The notes under the pieces are model-generated. The model saw only the letters and a list, made by a program, of their open reading frames with translations. It made no database searches and was not told the DNA's origin. A stretch of DNA of 64,000 nucleotides, from NCBI RefSeq assembly GCF_014202765.1, contig NZ_JACHHN010000001.1, positions 871,735 through 935,734 of the forward strand, in the 5' to 3' direction. This stretch comes from Silvimonas terrae (GTDB lineage Bacteria; Pseudomonadota; Gammaproteobacteria; Burkholderiales; Chitinibacteraceae). Both the position numbers and the translations under genes were made by a program. Shown one piece after another: positions 1 through 8,418 of the stretch; within the stretch, counting starts at the first letter, position 1, and each line of letters opens with the position of its first letter.

Positions 1-44
1 ACCGGGTTGTATCTGGATTTCCAAGGGAAGAACCCCGAAAAAGA

Positions 45-73
45 AAACGGCGCGATGTTAGTTCGCGCCGTTT
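45..73 (-). terminator. Rho-independent terminator of the phosphate permease gene
   Basis: A perfect 10-bp stem (arms 45-54 and 64-73, 9-nt loop) lies 32 bases beyond the stop codon of the leftward phosphate permease gene. Read on the minus strand it is followed by a T-rich run (TTTTCTTTTT), as expected of an intrinsic terminator. The rest of 1-105 holds no gene that I can see. Confidence 0.85.
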
Positions 74-105
74 GATCTGTCAATTTTCGTAATCAGTGCA
101 ACCAA

Positions 106-1599
106 TTACTGAATGAAGCGGCTGGCCAGCCAGAACATGCCGGCGGCCAGGGCCATGGCGGCAGGCAGGGTCAACACCCAGGCCAGCAGAATATTGCGGA
201 TGGTCGCGCCTTGCAGGCCGCTGCGGTTGGCCAGCATGGTGCCCGCCACGCCGGAAGACAGGACGTGCGTCGTCGATACGGGCAGACCAAAGATATTGGC
301 AATGCCGATAGAAACGGCGGCGGTAATCTGGGCCGACAGGCCTTGCGCATAGGTCATGCCTTGCTTGCCGATCTTTTCACCCACGGTTTGTACCACGCGG
401 CGCCAGCCAATCATGGTGCCGACACCCAAGGCCAGTGCCACCGCCAGAATCACCCAGTAAGGCGAGTATTCGGTGGTCGCGGTCAGGTCTTTGCGCAGGC
501 GGGAGAGATCCGCTTTTTCGCCCGAACTGATGGATTTCATGCTGCCCACTTTCTTGGCGGTATCGTCCAGGCACAAGAGCGAGCGGCGCACGCGGTTGCG
601 TGCATCCGGCGTGATGTCGCGGTAAGACTGCACGCCATCGAGCGTGGACAACAGGTCGGCAATCATTGGCTCGGTCAGTGCCGGATCGCATTTGTAACGG
701 GCGGGCAGGTCACTGGTGGGCGCTTTGCCCAGCGCCAGATAATCACTGAGTTTGACCTGTTGCTCGTTCGCGGCGGCCGCATTGCGCTGATAGAACTGCC
801 GCAGGTGGATGGTGGCGTCCCGCGTGCGTTCGATCTGATACGCCGTGGCATCCAGGTCCACCACAAATTTGGCCGGCACAATGCCGATCAACACCAGCAT
901 GATCAGGCCAATGCCTTTCTGACCGTCGTTGGAACCGTGGGCGAAGCTCACGCCCAGCGCCGACAGAATCAACACAAGGCGGGTCCAGAACGGCGGATGT
1001 TTTTTGCCGTCAACGCCTTTGCGCTGTTCCGGCGTCTTGTGCATGCCCGAATCCGGGCGCAGTTTTTTCAGCACCAGCAGCAAGGTGCCGGCCAATACCA
1101 CACCGACAATGGGCGAGATGATCAGCGACATGCCGATTTCAACGGCCTTGCCCCAGTTGATCCCATCCTTGACCGAGGTGTGCGTCAGCCAGGCGTTGGT
1201 CAGGCCGACACCCAGAATGGAACCGATCAGCGTGTGGGAGCTGGAAGCCGGCAGGCCCAGGTACCAGGTGCCGAAGTTCCACAAGATGGCGGAAGCCAGC
1301 AGCGCAAACACCATGATCAGGCCGTGGCTGGTGCTGACGTTGATCAAGAGGTCTACCGGCAGCAGATGGACGATGGCATACGCCACGCCCAGCCCGCCCA
1401 GCAACACACCCGCAAAATTGAAAATACCCGAGAGCACCACCGCCAGATGCGGCGGCATGGATTTGGTGTAAATCACGGTAGCGACTGCATTGGCCGTATC
1501 GTGAAAACCATTGATAAATTCGAAAAAGAGGACAAACAACAGCGCCAGCGTCAGGCTGACAGCAACGTGCAACGGGATTCCGCTGAAAAGATCGGGCAT
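106..1599 (-). CDS. pit: PiT-family inorganic phosphate transporter
   Basis: A 497-residue inner-membrane permease that should import phosphate, probably as a metal-phosphate complex driven by the proton gradient. The two inverted halves of the PiT family are visible: the N-terminal signature GFHDTANAVAT (residues 31-41) and the C-terminal copy beginning GIANIFGLPVSTTH near residue 432. The motif GLPASSSHTLIG closes the first half. About ten hydrophobic segments are split by a long polar stretch (roughly residues 250-385), as in E. coli PitA. The ATG at 1597-1599 is the only start fitting the family. A -35/-10 pair lies just upstream and a terminator just downstream, so it looks monocistronic. 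No phoU-like gene is beside it here. The family call is firm; the ion coupling is inferred. Confidence 0.93.
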   Translation of the reverse strand: MPDLFSGIPLHVAVSLTLALLFVLFFEFINGFHDTANAVATVIYTKSMPPHLAVVLSGIFNFAGVLLGGLGVAYAIVHLLPVDLLINVSTSHGLIMVFALLASAILWNFGTWYLGLPASSSHTLIGSILGVGLTNAWLTHTSVKDGINWGKAVEIGMSLIISPIVGVVLAGTLLLVLKKLRPDSGMHKTPEQRKGVDGKKHPPFWTRLVLILSALGVSFAHGSNDGQKGIGLIMLVLIGIVPAKFVVDLDATAYQIERTRDATIHLRQFYQRNAAAANEQQVKLSDYLALGKAPTSDLPARYKCDPALTEPMIADLLSTLDGVQSYRDITPDARNRVRRSLLCLDDTAKKVGSMKSISSGEKADLSRLRKDLTATTEYSPYWVILAVALALGVGTMIGWRRVVQTVGEKIGKQGMTYAQGLSAQITAAVSIGIANIFGLPVSTTHVLSSGVAGTMLANRSGLQGATIRNILLAWVLTLPAAMALAAGMFWLASRFIQ

Positions 1600-1631
1600 T
1601 AGGTAGGGATTACAGAGGCAGGATGGCCGCG

Positions 1632-1660
1632 ATTATCCCAGCCCGCGTCTGTCGCGTAAA
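1632..1660 (-). promoter_or_regulatory. Probable sigma-70 promoter of pit
   Basis: On the minus strand, TTTACG (1655-1660) and GATAAT (1632-1637) are separated by exactly 17 bases. They lie 33 bases upstream of the pit ATG. The -10 matches the consensus at five of six positions and the -35 at four. Confidence 0.5.
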
Positions 1661-1704
1661 TCACATTCGGCATGTTTTTTTGACAGGCGTATTACAACGG
1701 AATA

Positions 1705-3201
1705 TCAGGACGAACAAGACACAGAAAGATCTGTGGCCCAGTCGGGCGCTGGTGCAGCATAAGCGGCAAATTCCGGGTTTTCGGTAAACGGTTGTGAAAG
1801 GCAGGCATGCAGTCGGCTGACTTCGCTGTAATCCCCTTGCTGGGCGAGGCGGATTGCCGTCTCCGCCATGTGATTTCGCAGCACATACAACGGGTTGGCG
1901 GCGCGCATGCGGCGGGCAATTTCATCCGGGCTCTGGCCAGTTTGCAGGCTGCGCGCCAGATAGAGCGCCAGCCAGGCGTCAAACGCCTCCCGATCCACAA
2001 AACGGTCACGCAGCGGGGATGCCAATGGCTGGTCATCGTGGGCCGCGGCCAGATCGCGCCAGAAGGTAGTCCAGTCGGTGCGGCTGGCATGCATCAGGTT
2101 CAGGAGGTCGGTCAGCAGGGTCCAGTCTTCATCTTGCCAGTCAGCCAGCCCCAGTTTGGCCTGGAACTGGTCGGCAAAGGCGCTTTCGAACAAGTCCTGG
2201 AAACGATGCAAGGCGGCAATAGCGGCCTCTTTATCCAGCAAGGGCAGCAAAGCTTGCGCCAGGGCGTTGAGGTTCCACAGCGCCACCTGCGGTTGCTGGT
2301 TGTAGGCGTAACGGCCGCTGTCGTCGCTGTGGTTGCAGATGTGGCGGGCGTCAAACCCATCCATAAAGCCAAACGGACCGTAATCGAGTGTCAGGCCCAG
2401 AATGGACATATTGTCGGTGTTCATCACGCCATGACAAAAGCCTACGGCCTGCCATTGCGCAACCATGCTGGCGGTTCGGGCAATCACCGCCTCCAGCAAA
2501 GCAAGCGCGGGTGAGGGCGCGTCTGCGCATTCCGGATAGAAATGCTGGATGGTCCAGTCGGTGAGGGTACGCAGATGCTCATGTTCATCATGATGGCTGT
2601 AGTACTCAAAGTGACCAAAACGCACGAAAGTGGGCGCGACGCGGGTGACCACGGCGGCGGTTTCCCGCGTTTCCCGCCAGACGGGTGTGGGCGAGGCGAC
2701 CAGGGCCAGTGCGCGGGTGGTGGGAATGCCCAGGCCATGCATGGCCTCAGAACACAGGTACTCACGGATGCTGGAGCGCAGCACCGCCCGCCCATCGGCG
2801 TGGCGTGACCACGGTGTCGGGCCTGCCCCCTTGAGCTGGATTTCCTGGATGTGCCCTTGTGCATCCGGCAGTTCTGCAATCAGGATGGCCCGGCCATCAC
2901 CCAGTTGCGAGACGTACACGCCAAACTGGTGGCCGCAATACACACTCGCCAACGGCATGGTGTTGTCCAGAATGCGGTTGCCGCCCAGATAATCATCAAT
3001 GCCGGCGTGGTCCTGGGGGTTGGCGTGCAGCCCCAGTTCTTTGGCCAATGCGCTGTTCCATGCCACCAGTTGCGGTGTCGCCAAAGGTGTGGGCGGCACG
3101 TGCGCAAAAAAGCGCGACGGCAGGGTGGCAAAGCGGGGCGAAAGGGGCGACTCGGCAAAGGCGTGGGGCACGGGCTGATCCTGACCGGTAGAGGTGATCA
3201 A
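1705..3201 (-). CDS. selO: SelO-type protein adenylyltransferase (YdiU/UPF0061)
   Basis: A 498-residue pseudokinase-fold enzyme. SelO proteins transfer AMP from ATP to Ser, Thr or Tyr of target proteins and are linked to redox stress. Family blocks are plain: the YLGGNRILDNTMPLASVY region, CGHQFGVYVSQLGDGRA, the LKGAGPTPWSRHADGRAVLR block and GVMNTDNMSILGLTLDYGPF, which carries the metal-binding Asn and Asp. The protein ends ...SCSS, the position where eukaryotic homologues carry selenocysteine. Length matches bacterial SelO (about 480-500). The first usable start is a TTG at 3199-3201 with no clear ribosome binding site, and there is no in-frame upstream ATG; an internal GTG about ten codons in is an alternative. 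The identity is secure, the start is not. Confidence 0.93.
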   Translation of the reverse strand: MITSTGQDQPVPHAFAESPLSPRFATLPSRFFAHVPPTPLATPQLVAWNSALAKELGLHANPQDHAGIDDYLGGNRILDNTMPLASVYCGHQFGVYVSQLGDGRAILIAELPDAQGHIQEIQLKGAGPTPWSRHADGRAVLRSSIREYLCSEAMHGLGIPTTRALALVASPTPVWRETRETAAVVTRVAPTFVRFGHFEYYSHHDEHEHLRTLTDWTIQHFYPECADAPSPALALLEAVIARTASMVAQWQAVGFCHGVMNTDNMSILGLTLDYGPFGFMDGFDARHICNHSDDSGRYAYNQQPQVALWNLNALAQALLPLLDKEAAIAALHRFQDLFESAFADQFQAKLGLADWQDEDWTLLTDLLNLMHASRTDWTTFWRDLAAAHDDQPLASPLRDRFVDREAFDAWLALYLARSLQTGQSPDEIARRMRAANPLYVLRNHMAETAIRLAQQGDYSEVSRLHACLSQPFTENPEFAAYAAPAPDWATDLSVSCSS

Positions 3202-3352
3202 TAGTTGAGTGATTCAATCGGGTATTCTATCAGAAATGGCCCAGAAAAACCGGCCAGGACCGGGTGGCCCGTAGCAGGAAGCTGCCGCAGCGGGTGCTGA
3301 CAGGGTAAACTCGCGGGCTGGCAAGCCGGTCATGGCAACAAGTGAGAACAGG

Positions 3353-3850
3353 ATGAGTGAAAAAATCCCCGTCACTGCGGCGATCCGCACCCTGCGGCAA
3401 CACAAGGCCGTCTACACCGAACACCTGTACGAGTACGAAGAAAAAGGCGGCACGGCGGTGTCTGCGCGCGAGTTGGGTGTAGCTGAACACGCGGTGATCA
3501 AAACGCTGATCATGGAAGACGAAGACAAGCAGCCGTTGATCATGCTGATGCACGGCGATTGCGAGGTCTCGACCAAGAACCTGGCACGGTTGCTACACAA
3601 AAAAACCATCCGGCCGTGTACACCGGAGATCGCCAACAAGCATTCTGGTTATATGGTGGGTGGCACGTCGCCGTTTGGCACGCGCAAGGCCATGCCGGTG
3701 TATATGGAGCGATCCATCACGGCGCTGGCGCAGATCTACATCAATGGTGGCAAACGCGGGTTTCTGGTTGCCCTTGCACCAGCCACGGTGGAGGCCATTC
3801 TCCAGCCGACGCTGGTCGACGTGGCGATTGGCCATGATGAAACCCACTGA
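3353..3850 (+). CDS. ybaK: YbaK/EbsC-family Cys-tRNA(Pro) deacylase
   Basis: A 165-residue aminoacyl-tRNA editing protein. YbaK hydrolyses Cys mischarged onto tRNA(Pro) in the cytoplasm, working with prolyl-tRNA synthetase. Typical blocks are present: ARELGVAEHAVIKTLI, the lysine-rich centre, GYMVGGTSPFGTRKAMPVYM and the closing ALAPATVEAIL. I prefer the ATG at 3353 (MSEKIPVTAAIR), which matches the usual betaproteobacterial N-terminus; an in-frame ATG at 3332 would add seven residues. It is transcribed divergently from selO and its stop is 27 bases before the next gene, so the two downstream genes probably share a message. Confidence 0.9.
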   Translation: MSEKIPVTAAIRTLRQHKAVYTEHLYEYEEKGGTAVSARELGVAEHAVIKTLIMEDEDKQPLIMLMHGDCEVSTKNLARLLHKKTIRPCTPEIANKHSGYMVGGTSPFGTRKAMPVYMERSITALAQIYINGGKRGFLVALAPATVEAILQPTLVDVAIGHDETH

Positions 3851-3877
3851 CGACAGCAAACATACGGAGCGACACCC

Positions 3878-4432
3878 ATGGGCAACCGCCTGAGCAAGAT
3901 CACCACGCGTACAGGGGATGACGGCACCACCGGTCTGGGCGACGGCTCACGCGTGAGCAAGGACGATTTGCGTATCCATGCCCTGGGCGAGGTGGATGAA
4001 CTGAACTCGCAACTGGGTGTGCTGCTGTGCGAAACCCTGCCCGCGGCGGTGCGTGACTGTCTGGTTCGGGTGCAGCACGATTTGTTCGACCTGGGCGGTG
4101 AGTTGTGTATTCCGGGGCACACCGCGATGACGCAAACACAATTGCTGCGCCTGGATGAAGCGCTGGCCGACTTCAACGCCGAACTACCGCCGCTTAAAGA
4201 GTTCATCCTGCCTGGCGGCACCCGCGCCGCAGCCCTGCTGCACGTAGGGCGCTGTGTTGCCCGCCGGGCAGAGCGCAGCCTGATTGCGCTACGCCGGGAA
4301 CAAGCAGTGGCGGATGCAGCGGTGCACTACCTCAACCGGCTTTCGGATCTGCTGTTTGTGCTGGCACGCGTTGCTAACCGGGCACAGGGTGAGGGCGATG
4401 TGTTGTGGCAGCCGGGTCTGAACGCACATTGA
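3878..4432 (+). CDS. PduO-type cob(I)yrinic acid a,c-diamide / cob(I)alamin adenosyltransferase
   Basis: A 184-residue enzyme that adenosylates cob(I)alamin using ATP, giving coenzyme B12. The N-terminal ATP-binding block TRTGDDGTTGLGDGSRVSK is diagnostic for the PduO type, as are HALGEVDELNSQLG and the C-terminal CVARRAERSL and LNRLSDLLFVLAR blocks. A ribosome binding site (ACGGAG) sits about nine bases ahead of the ATG. No cobalamin biosynthesis genes are nearby, which suggests B12 salvage, though the window shows only part of the genome. The functional call is strong; the metabolic role is inferred. Confidence 0.92.
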   Translation: MGNRLSKITTRTGDDGTTGLGDGSRVSKDDLRIHALGEVDELNSQLGVLLCETLPAAVRDCLVRVQHDLFDLGGELCIPGHTAMTQTQLLRLDEALADFNAELPPLKEFILPGGTRAAALLHVGRCVARRAERSLIALRREQAVADAAVHYLNRLSDLLFVLARVANRAQGEGDVLWQPGLNAH

Positions 4433-4509
4433 TCCGGCGTGACCTTGCGCCTCTCACCGTCCTGCGGGTTCCCCCGTTTTCAAATCTTCTGTTATTTGCC
4501 CATAAATGA

Positions 4510-6264
4510 ATGCGTAGCCTGAATCTATCTTCTTCCTCCCGTGCGGGTAGCGAACTACCGCACCGCTTGCCCGCTATCTCTGGCTGGTTGCTGCTGATCC
4601 TGTTGCTGGCCTGGCTCCTGCCAGGGCTGGTGGGCCACGAGCCATGGAAGCCGGATGAGGCCTATACCTTTGGTCTGGTCCAGCACGTGGCCAGAACCGG
4701 GGACTGGGTAGTGCCCACGCTGGCCGGCGAACCCTTCATGGAAAAGCCGCCCATTTTCTTTATCAGCGCGGCCTGGTTTCTGCGGGCGTTTGGGGACATC
4801 TTGTCGCCGCCTGACGCCGCGCGCCTTACCGCCGGCTTCTGGTTAGTACTGACCATGCTGGGCTCCGCGCTGGCCGCACGTCGTATCTATGGCGAAGGCG
4901 CGGGCCGCTGGGCCATATTGCTGCTATTGGGCTGCCTGGGCTTGCCGTTGCGTGGCCACCAGATGGTGACCGACCTGGCGCTCTTTGCCGGGGTGGCGTG
5001 GGGTATCTGTGGCATGACCTGGGCACCGGTACGGCCGCTGGCAGGCGGCCTTGCGCTGGGGCTGGGTGGCGCCGTGGCTTTTCTGGCCAAGGGCTTGCTT
5101 GGGCCCGGCTGCCTGGGATTGACGGCCGTGTTGTTGCCCCTGCTGGTGCCCGGTTACCGCAACGGCCGCTACGGCCTTGCGTTTGTGATTGCACTGATCG
5201 TGGGTTTGCCGCTGCCAGCGCTATGGGTAAGCCAGCTTTATGCGCGTGACCCGGCGTTGTTTGGCTTGTGGCTATCGATCAACAACTTTGGCCGCTTCAA
5301 TGGCACGGCCCATCTGGGGCCGACGGCAACGCGGTTCTTCTATCTGAAAACATTGCCGTGGTATGCCTTCCCGGCGTTGCCACTGGCGCTCTGGGGCTTT
5401 TGGCGCGCCTGGCGTGGCAAAGTGCAGTTGTCCGTTGCAATGGCCCCGGCTTTGCTGTTTTTCATGATCAACCTGTCGGTGCTGATCCTGGCCTCGGATG
5501 CACGTGAACTGTACGCCATGCCCTTGCTGGCCCCGCTGGTGTTGCTGGGGCTGGCCGGGCTGACCATGTATCGGGATCAGTCCCGTGGCTGGAGCAGCGT
5601 ATCGATTCTGGTTGCGTTGCTGGCTACGCTTTTACTGGCTGCGGGGGTGGTGTGTGGTTATGCACTGGCAACCGGGACACCGCCAGCGGTAGAGGCTTTG
5701 CTGACGCGCCGCACCTTTGCGGGCTGGACGCCTGCCTGGCATCCGGCCGCGTGGGTGGCTTGTGCCTTGCTGGTGGCCGTGGTGCTGGGCTTGTGGCGGA
5801 GAGTAGAGCGCAATACACCGGCCGGTTTTGTCTGGCGCTGGACCTTGCTGATTACGCTGATCTGGGGGGCGATTGCTACCTTGTGGTTGCCCGCACTGGA
5901 CTTTGGCATGCGCTATCGCGAAGTGTTTGTCGCGCTCAAGCCGGCGCTGGACAAACCTGTGGCACAGAACGAGTGCGTGGCGAGTGTCTGGCTGGGTGAG
6001 CCGCAACGTGCCTTGCTGGATTACTACGATGGCATGCGTACACGCCGTCTGGAAACCATGCCGGATGCCTGGTCTTGCCAGTGGCTGCTGGTACAAAGCC
6101 GTTCCGGGCAGTTACCAGCGATGGCCAAGGGCGTTGAGCCTGTGGCGGTGGCAAGTCGCCCCGGCGACGATACCGAGCGTTATATGCTGTACCACTTTGA
6201 TCAGCCGGTGCGGCAGTTATGGCCGGTGTCTGATCCATTGCCGGGAAAAAGCCAGGCGAAGTAA
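4510..6264 (+). CDS. GT39-type membrane glycosyltransferase (ArnT-like)
   Basis: A 584-residue polytopic membrane protein of the dolichyl-phosphate-mannosyltransferase / ArnT superfamily (GT-C fold). The N-terminal pattern is that of the family: a hydrophobic helix, then HEPWKPDEAYTFGLVQHV with the catalytic acidic residues in the first periplasmic loop, then GEPFMEKPPIFFISAAW. About a dozen hydrophobic segments follow, with a C-terminal soluble part from about residue 480. Enzymes of this kind move a sugar from a polyprenyl-phosphate donor onto lipid A, glycan or protein at the periplasmic face. The acceptor cannot be told from sequence. It converges on the arn operon and shares a terminator with it, and is clearly distinct from the arnT gene at 10990-12633. 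The start lacks a good ribosome binding site. Confidence 0.8.
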   Translation: MRSLNLSSSSRAGSELPHRLPAISGWLLLILLLAWLLPGLVGHEPWKPDEAYTFGLVQHVARTGDWVVPTLAGEPFMEKPPIFFISAAWFLRAFGDILSPPDAARLTAGFWLVLTMLGSALAARRIYGEGAGRWAILLLLGCLGLPLRGHQMVTDLALFAGVAWGICGMTWAPVRPLAGGLALGLGGAVAFLAKGLLGPGCLGLTAVLLPLLVPGYRNGRYGLAFVIALIVGLPLPALWVSQLYARDPALFGLWLSINNFGRFNGTAHLGPTATRFFYLKTLPWYAFPALPLALWGFWRAWRGKVQLSVAMAPALLFFMINLSVLILASDARELYAMPLLAPLVLLGLAGLTMYRDQSRGWSSVSILVALLATLLLAAGVVCGYALATGTPPAVEALLTRRTFAGWTPAWHPAAWVACALLVAVVLGLWRRVERNTPAGFVWRWTLLITLIWGAIATLWLPALDFGMRYREVFVALKPALDKPVAQNECVASVWLGEPQRALLDYYDGMRTRRLETMPDAWSCQWLLVQSRSGQLPAMAKGVEPVAVASRPGDDTERYMLYHFDQPVRQLWPVSDPLPGKSQAK

Positions 6265-6279
6265 TGCGGTGGTGCTGGC

Positions 6280-6315
6280 AATAAAAAACGGGAGGCGAGC
6301 CTCCCGTTTTTTATT
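6280..6315. terminator. Bidirectional intrinsic terminator between the GT39 gene and the arn operon
   Basis: A 17-bp perfect stem (arms 6280-6296 and 6299-6315) has a GC core flanked by A and T runs on both sides, so it can end transcription in either direction. It lies between the stop codons of two convergent transcription units. Confidence 0.9.
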
Positions 6316-6368
6316 GCCTTACTCACGCGGCATGCCGGCAAGCTATTGCAGGCATGCCGCAGAACAGA

Positions 6369-7412
6369 TCAGTCCACCAGTTCGCGGGCAGCGCCAACCT
6401 GGTTTTTGTACGCATCAAAAATACCCTTGAGTGCGTCAGCCATGCTGGTGGTCGGTGCCCAGTTCAGATCGGTCTTGGTGTTGTCGATCTTCGGCACGCG
6501 GTTTTGCACGTCTTGATAGCCCTTGCCGTAGTACTCACCCGACGTGGTTTCAACCACTTGCACCTTGGCGACGCCATCGGCGTATTCCGGATACTTTTTC
6601 GCCAGTTCGATCATCATGGAAGCCAGATCGCGGATGGAGTAGTTGTTGACCGGATTGCCGATGTTGTAAATCTGGCCCGATGCCTTGCCATCCTTGTTTT
6701 CGATGATCTTCATCAGCGCATCGATACCGTCATCAATGTAAGTGAAGGCACGCTTTTGATGGCCGCCGTCGACCAGCTTGATGGTCTCGCCACGGGCAAT
6801 GTGACCCAGGAACTGGGTAATCACGCGGCTGGAGCCTTCCTTCGGGGTGTGGATGTTATCCAGACCGGCACCAATCCAGTTGAACGGACGGAACAGTGTG
6901 TAGTTCAGACCTTGTTCCATGCCATAAGCGTGGATCACGCGATCCATCAACTGCTTGGAGCAGGAGTAGATCCAGCGCGGCTTGTTGATCGGGCCGCAGA
7001 TCAGTTCGGAGTTCTCCGGATCAAACTCGTCGTCATGGCACATGCCATAGACTTCCGAGGTGGACGGGAAGACCAGATGCTTCTTGTATTGCAGCGCCTG
7101 ACGCACGATCGGCAGGTTGGCTTCAAAGTCCAGCTCGAACACGCGCAGCGGATTGTTCACGTAGGTGGACGGGGTAGCAATGGCCACCAGCGGCAGCACC
7201 ACGTCACACTTCTTCACGTGATACTCGATCCATTCCTTGTTGATGGTGATATCACCTTCAAAGAAGTGGAAGCGCTTGTGATCCAGGAATTCACTGATCT
7301 TGTCAGTGAACATATCCATACCGAACACTTCCCAGTCGGTAGTCTCCAGAATGCGCTTGGTCAGGTGGTGGCCGATAAAACCGTTCACGCCCAGAATCAG
7401 CACTTTTTTCAT
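6369..7412 (-). CDS. arnA: UDP-glucuronate decarboxylase / UDP-4-keto-pentose synthase (stand-alone ArnA C-terminal half)
   Basis: A 347-residue short-chain dehydrogenase that oxidises and decarboxylates UDP-glucuronate to UDP-4-keto-arabinose using NAD, the first committed step to aminoarabinose. Visible are the NAD-binding GVNGFIGHHL (residues 8-17), PSTSEVYGM with the catalytic Ser and Glu, YSCSK with the Tyr and Lys, and GGHQKRAFTYIDDG containing the Arg equivalent to E. coli ArnA R619. In E. coli this is the C-terminal half of a 660-residue ArnA; here it is a separate gene, 88 bases downstream of the formyltransferase half. It is the last gene of the leftward arn operon and is followed by a terminator. 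Confidence 0.92.
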   Translation of the reverse strand: MKKVLILGVNGFIGHHLTKRILETTDWEVFGMDMFTDKISEFLDHKRFHFFEGDITINKEWIEYHVKKCDVVLPLVAIATPSTYVNNPLRVFELDFEANLPIVRQALQYKKHLVFPSTSEVYGMCHDDEFDPENSELICGPINKPRWIYSCSKQLMDRVIHAYGMEQGLNYTLFRPFNWIGAGLDNIHTPKEGSSRVITQFLGHIARGETIKLVDGGHQKRAFTYIDDGIDALMKIIENKDGKASGQIYNIGNPVNNYSIRDLASMMIELAKKYPEYADGVAKVQVVETTSGEYYGKGYQDVQNRVPKIDNTKTDLNWAPTTSMADALKGIFDAYKNQVGAARELVD

Positions 7413-7500
7413 CTTCTTTGTCCTTCTCAGGTGAAACCAGCAAATTAATCAATCAATTTAAAATCAGGGTCGACGCGCCATGGCGGCGACCGTTCACGCT

Positions 7501-8418
7501 TCAAACCAGCGGCAACGCCCCGCCCGCAATGCGGGTCAGGGTTTCAGCCGTCAGGGTCTGGCCGGCGAGTTCGGCATCAAATACACGCAGCACGCTACCA
7601 TCGGCACTGCGGGCAAACAGTCGGTCTGCTTCGCTGAACAGGGCCACCGGGCCGGTGGCGCCGTTGCCGGCAACAACACGGGTACGCCACAGGATCAAAC
7701 GACCATGCGGTGTGTCGGTAAACGCGCCTGGATACGGATGGGTGACGGCGCGGACCAGATTATGAACCTGCGTAGCCGACTGTTGCCAGTCTATCCGCCC
7801 GTCTTCCGCCTTGCGGCCACCAAAGTAGCCGCCCTGGCTGAGGTCTTGCTGCGTGAAAACAGCCGTGCCATCCAGTAAACCCGGCAGGGCGTTATACAGG
7901 CACTGTTCTGCTGCGACAGTGACCTTCACAAACACTTCTTCTGCCGTGTCATCGGGCAGGATGGGTACGGCTTGCTGCGCCACCAACGGGCCATTGTCCG
8001 GCTTGACGTTCATGACGTGCAAGGTGGCACCGGCTTCGGTTTCGCCCTTGATGATGGCCCAGTTCACCGGCACGCGGCCGCGATACTTGGGCAGCAGGGA
8101 GCCGTGCATATTGAACGCGCCACGTTTGACGGACTCCAGCAACGGGGCTTTCAGCATGTTGCGGTAGTAGAAACTGAACAAAAAGTCCGCGTTCAGCGCG
8201 GCAACCTGTTGTTCTACTTCTGGTGTGTTGGGGTTCTCTGGCGTGATGAACGGGATATCGTAATCCCGGCAGACCTGGGCCACGGAACCAAACCAGATGT
8301 TCTCGTTGGGGTTGTCTTCATGCGTGACCACCAGTGCGACATCGACACCGCGGGCCAGCAGCACCTTCAGGCAGCGCACGCCAACGTTGTGGTAAGCAAA
8401 AACAACGGCGCGACTCAT
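7501..8418 (-). CDS. arnA: UDP-4-amino-4-deoxy-L-arabinose formyltransferase (stand-alone ArnA N-terminal half)
   Basis: A 305-residue formyltransferase that should transfer a formyl group from N10-formyltetrahydrofolate to UDP-4-amino-4-deoxy-arabinose. The catalytic triad of the ArnA N-terminal domain is conserved: N103 and H105 within FNMHGSLLPKYRGR, and D141 in KPDNGPLVAQ. The protein ends after the OB-fold-like C-terminal subdomain (GGYFGGRKAEDGRIDW onwards), where E. coli ArnA would run on into the decarboxylase. Its ATG overlaps the arnC stop by four bases, indicating translational coupling. The paired decarboxylase is the next gene. Confidence 0.92.
   Translation of the reverse strand: MSRAVVFAYHNVGVRCLKVLLARGVDVALVVTHEDNPNENIWFGSVAQVCRDYDIPFITPENPNTPEVEQQVAALNADFLFSFYYRNMLKAPLLESVKRGAFNMHGSLLPKYRGRVPVNWAIIKGETEAGATLHVMNVKPDNGPLVAQQAVPILPDDTAEEVFVKVTVAAEQCLYNALPGLLDGTAVFTQQDLSQGGYFGGRKAEDGRIDWQQSATQVHNLVRAVTHPYPGAFTDTPHGRLILWRTRVVAGNGATGPVALFSEADRLFARSADGSVLRVFDAELAGQTLTAETLTRIAGGALPLV

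Noticed and set aside
211-1602. 463-codon plus-strand frame opposite pit
   Set aside because: It mirrors the pit coding strand, has low-complexity His, Gln and Arg content and no family motifs; high-GC codon bias creates such shadows.
1670-1690. PhoB-box-like CTGTCA upstream of pit
   Set aside because: Only one half-site is present (minus strand, 1681-1686); the second repeat at 11-bp spacing is missing.
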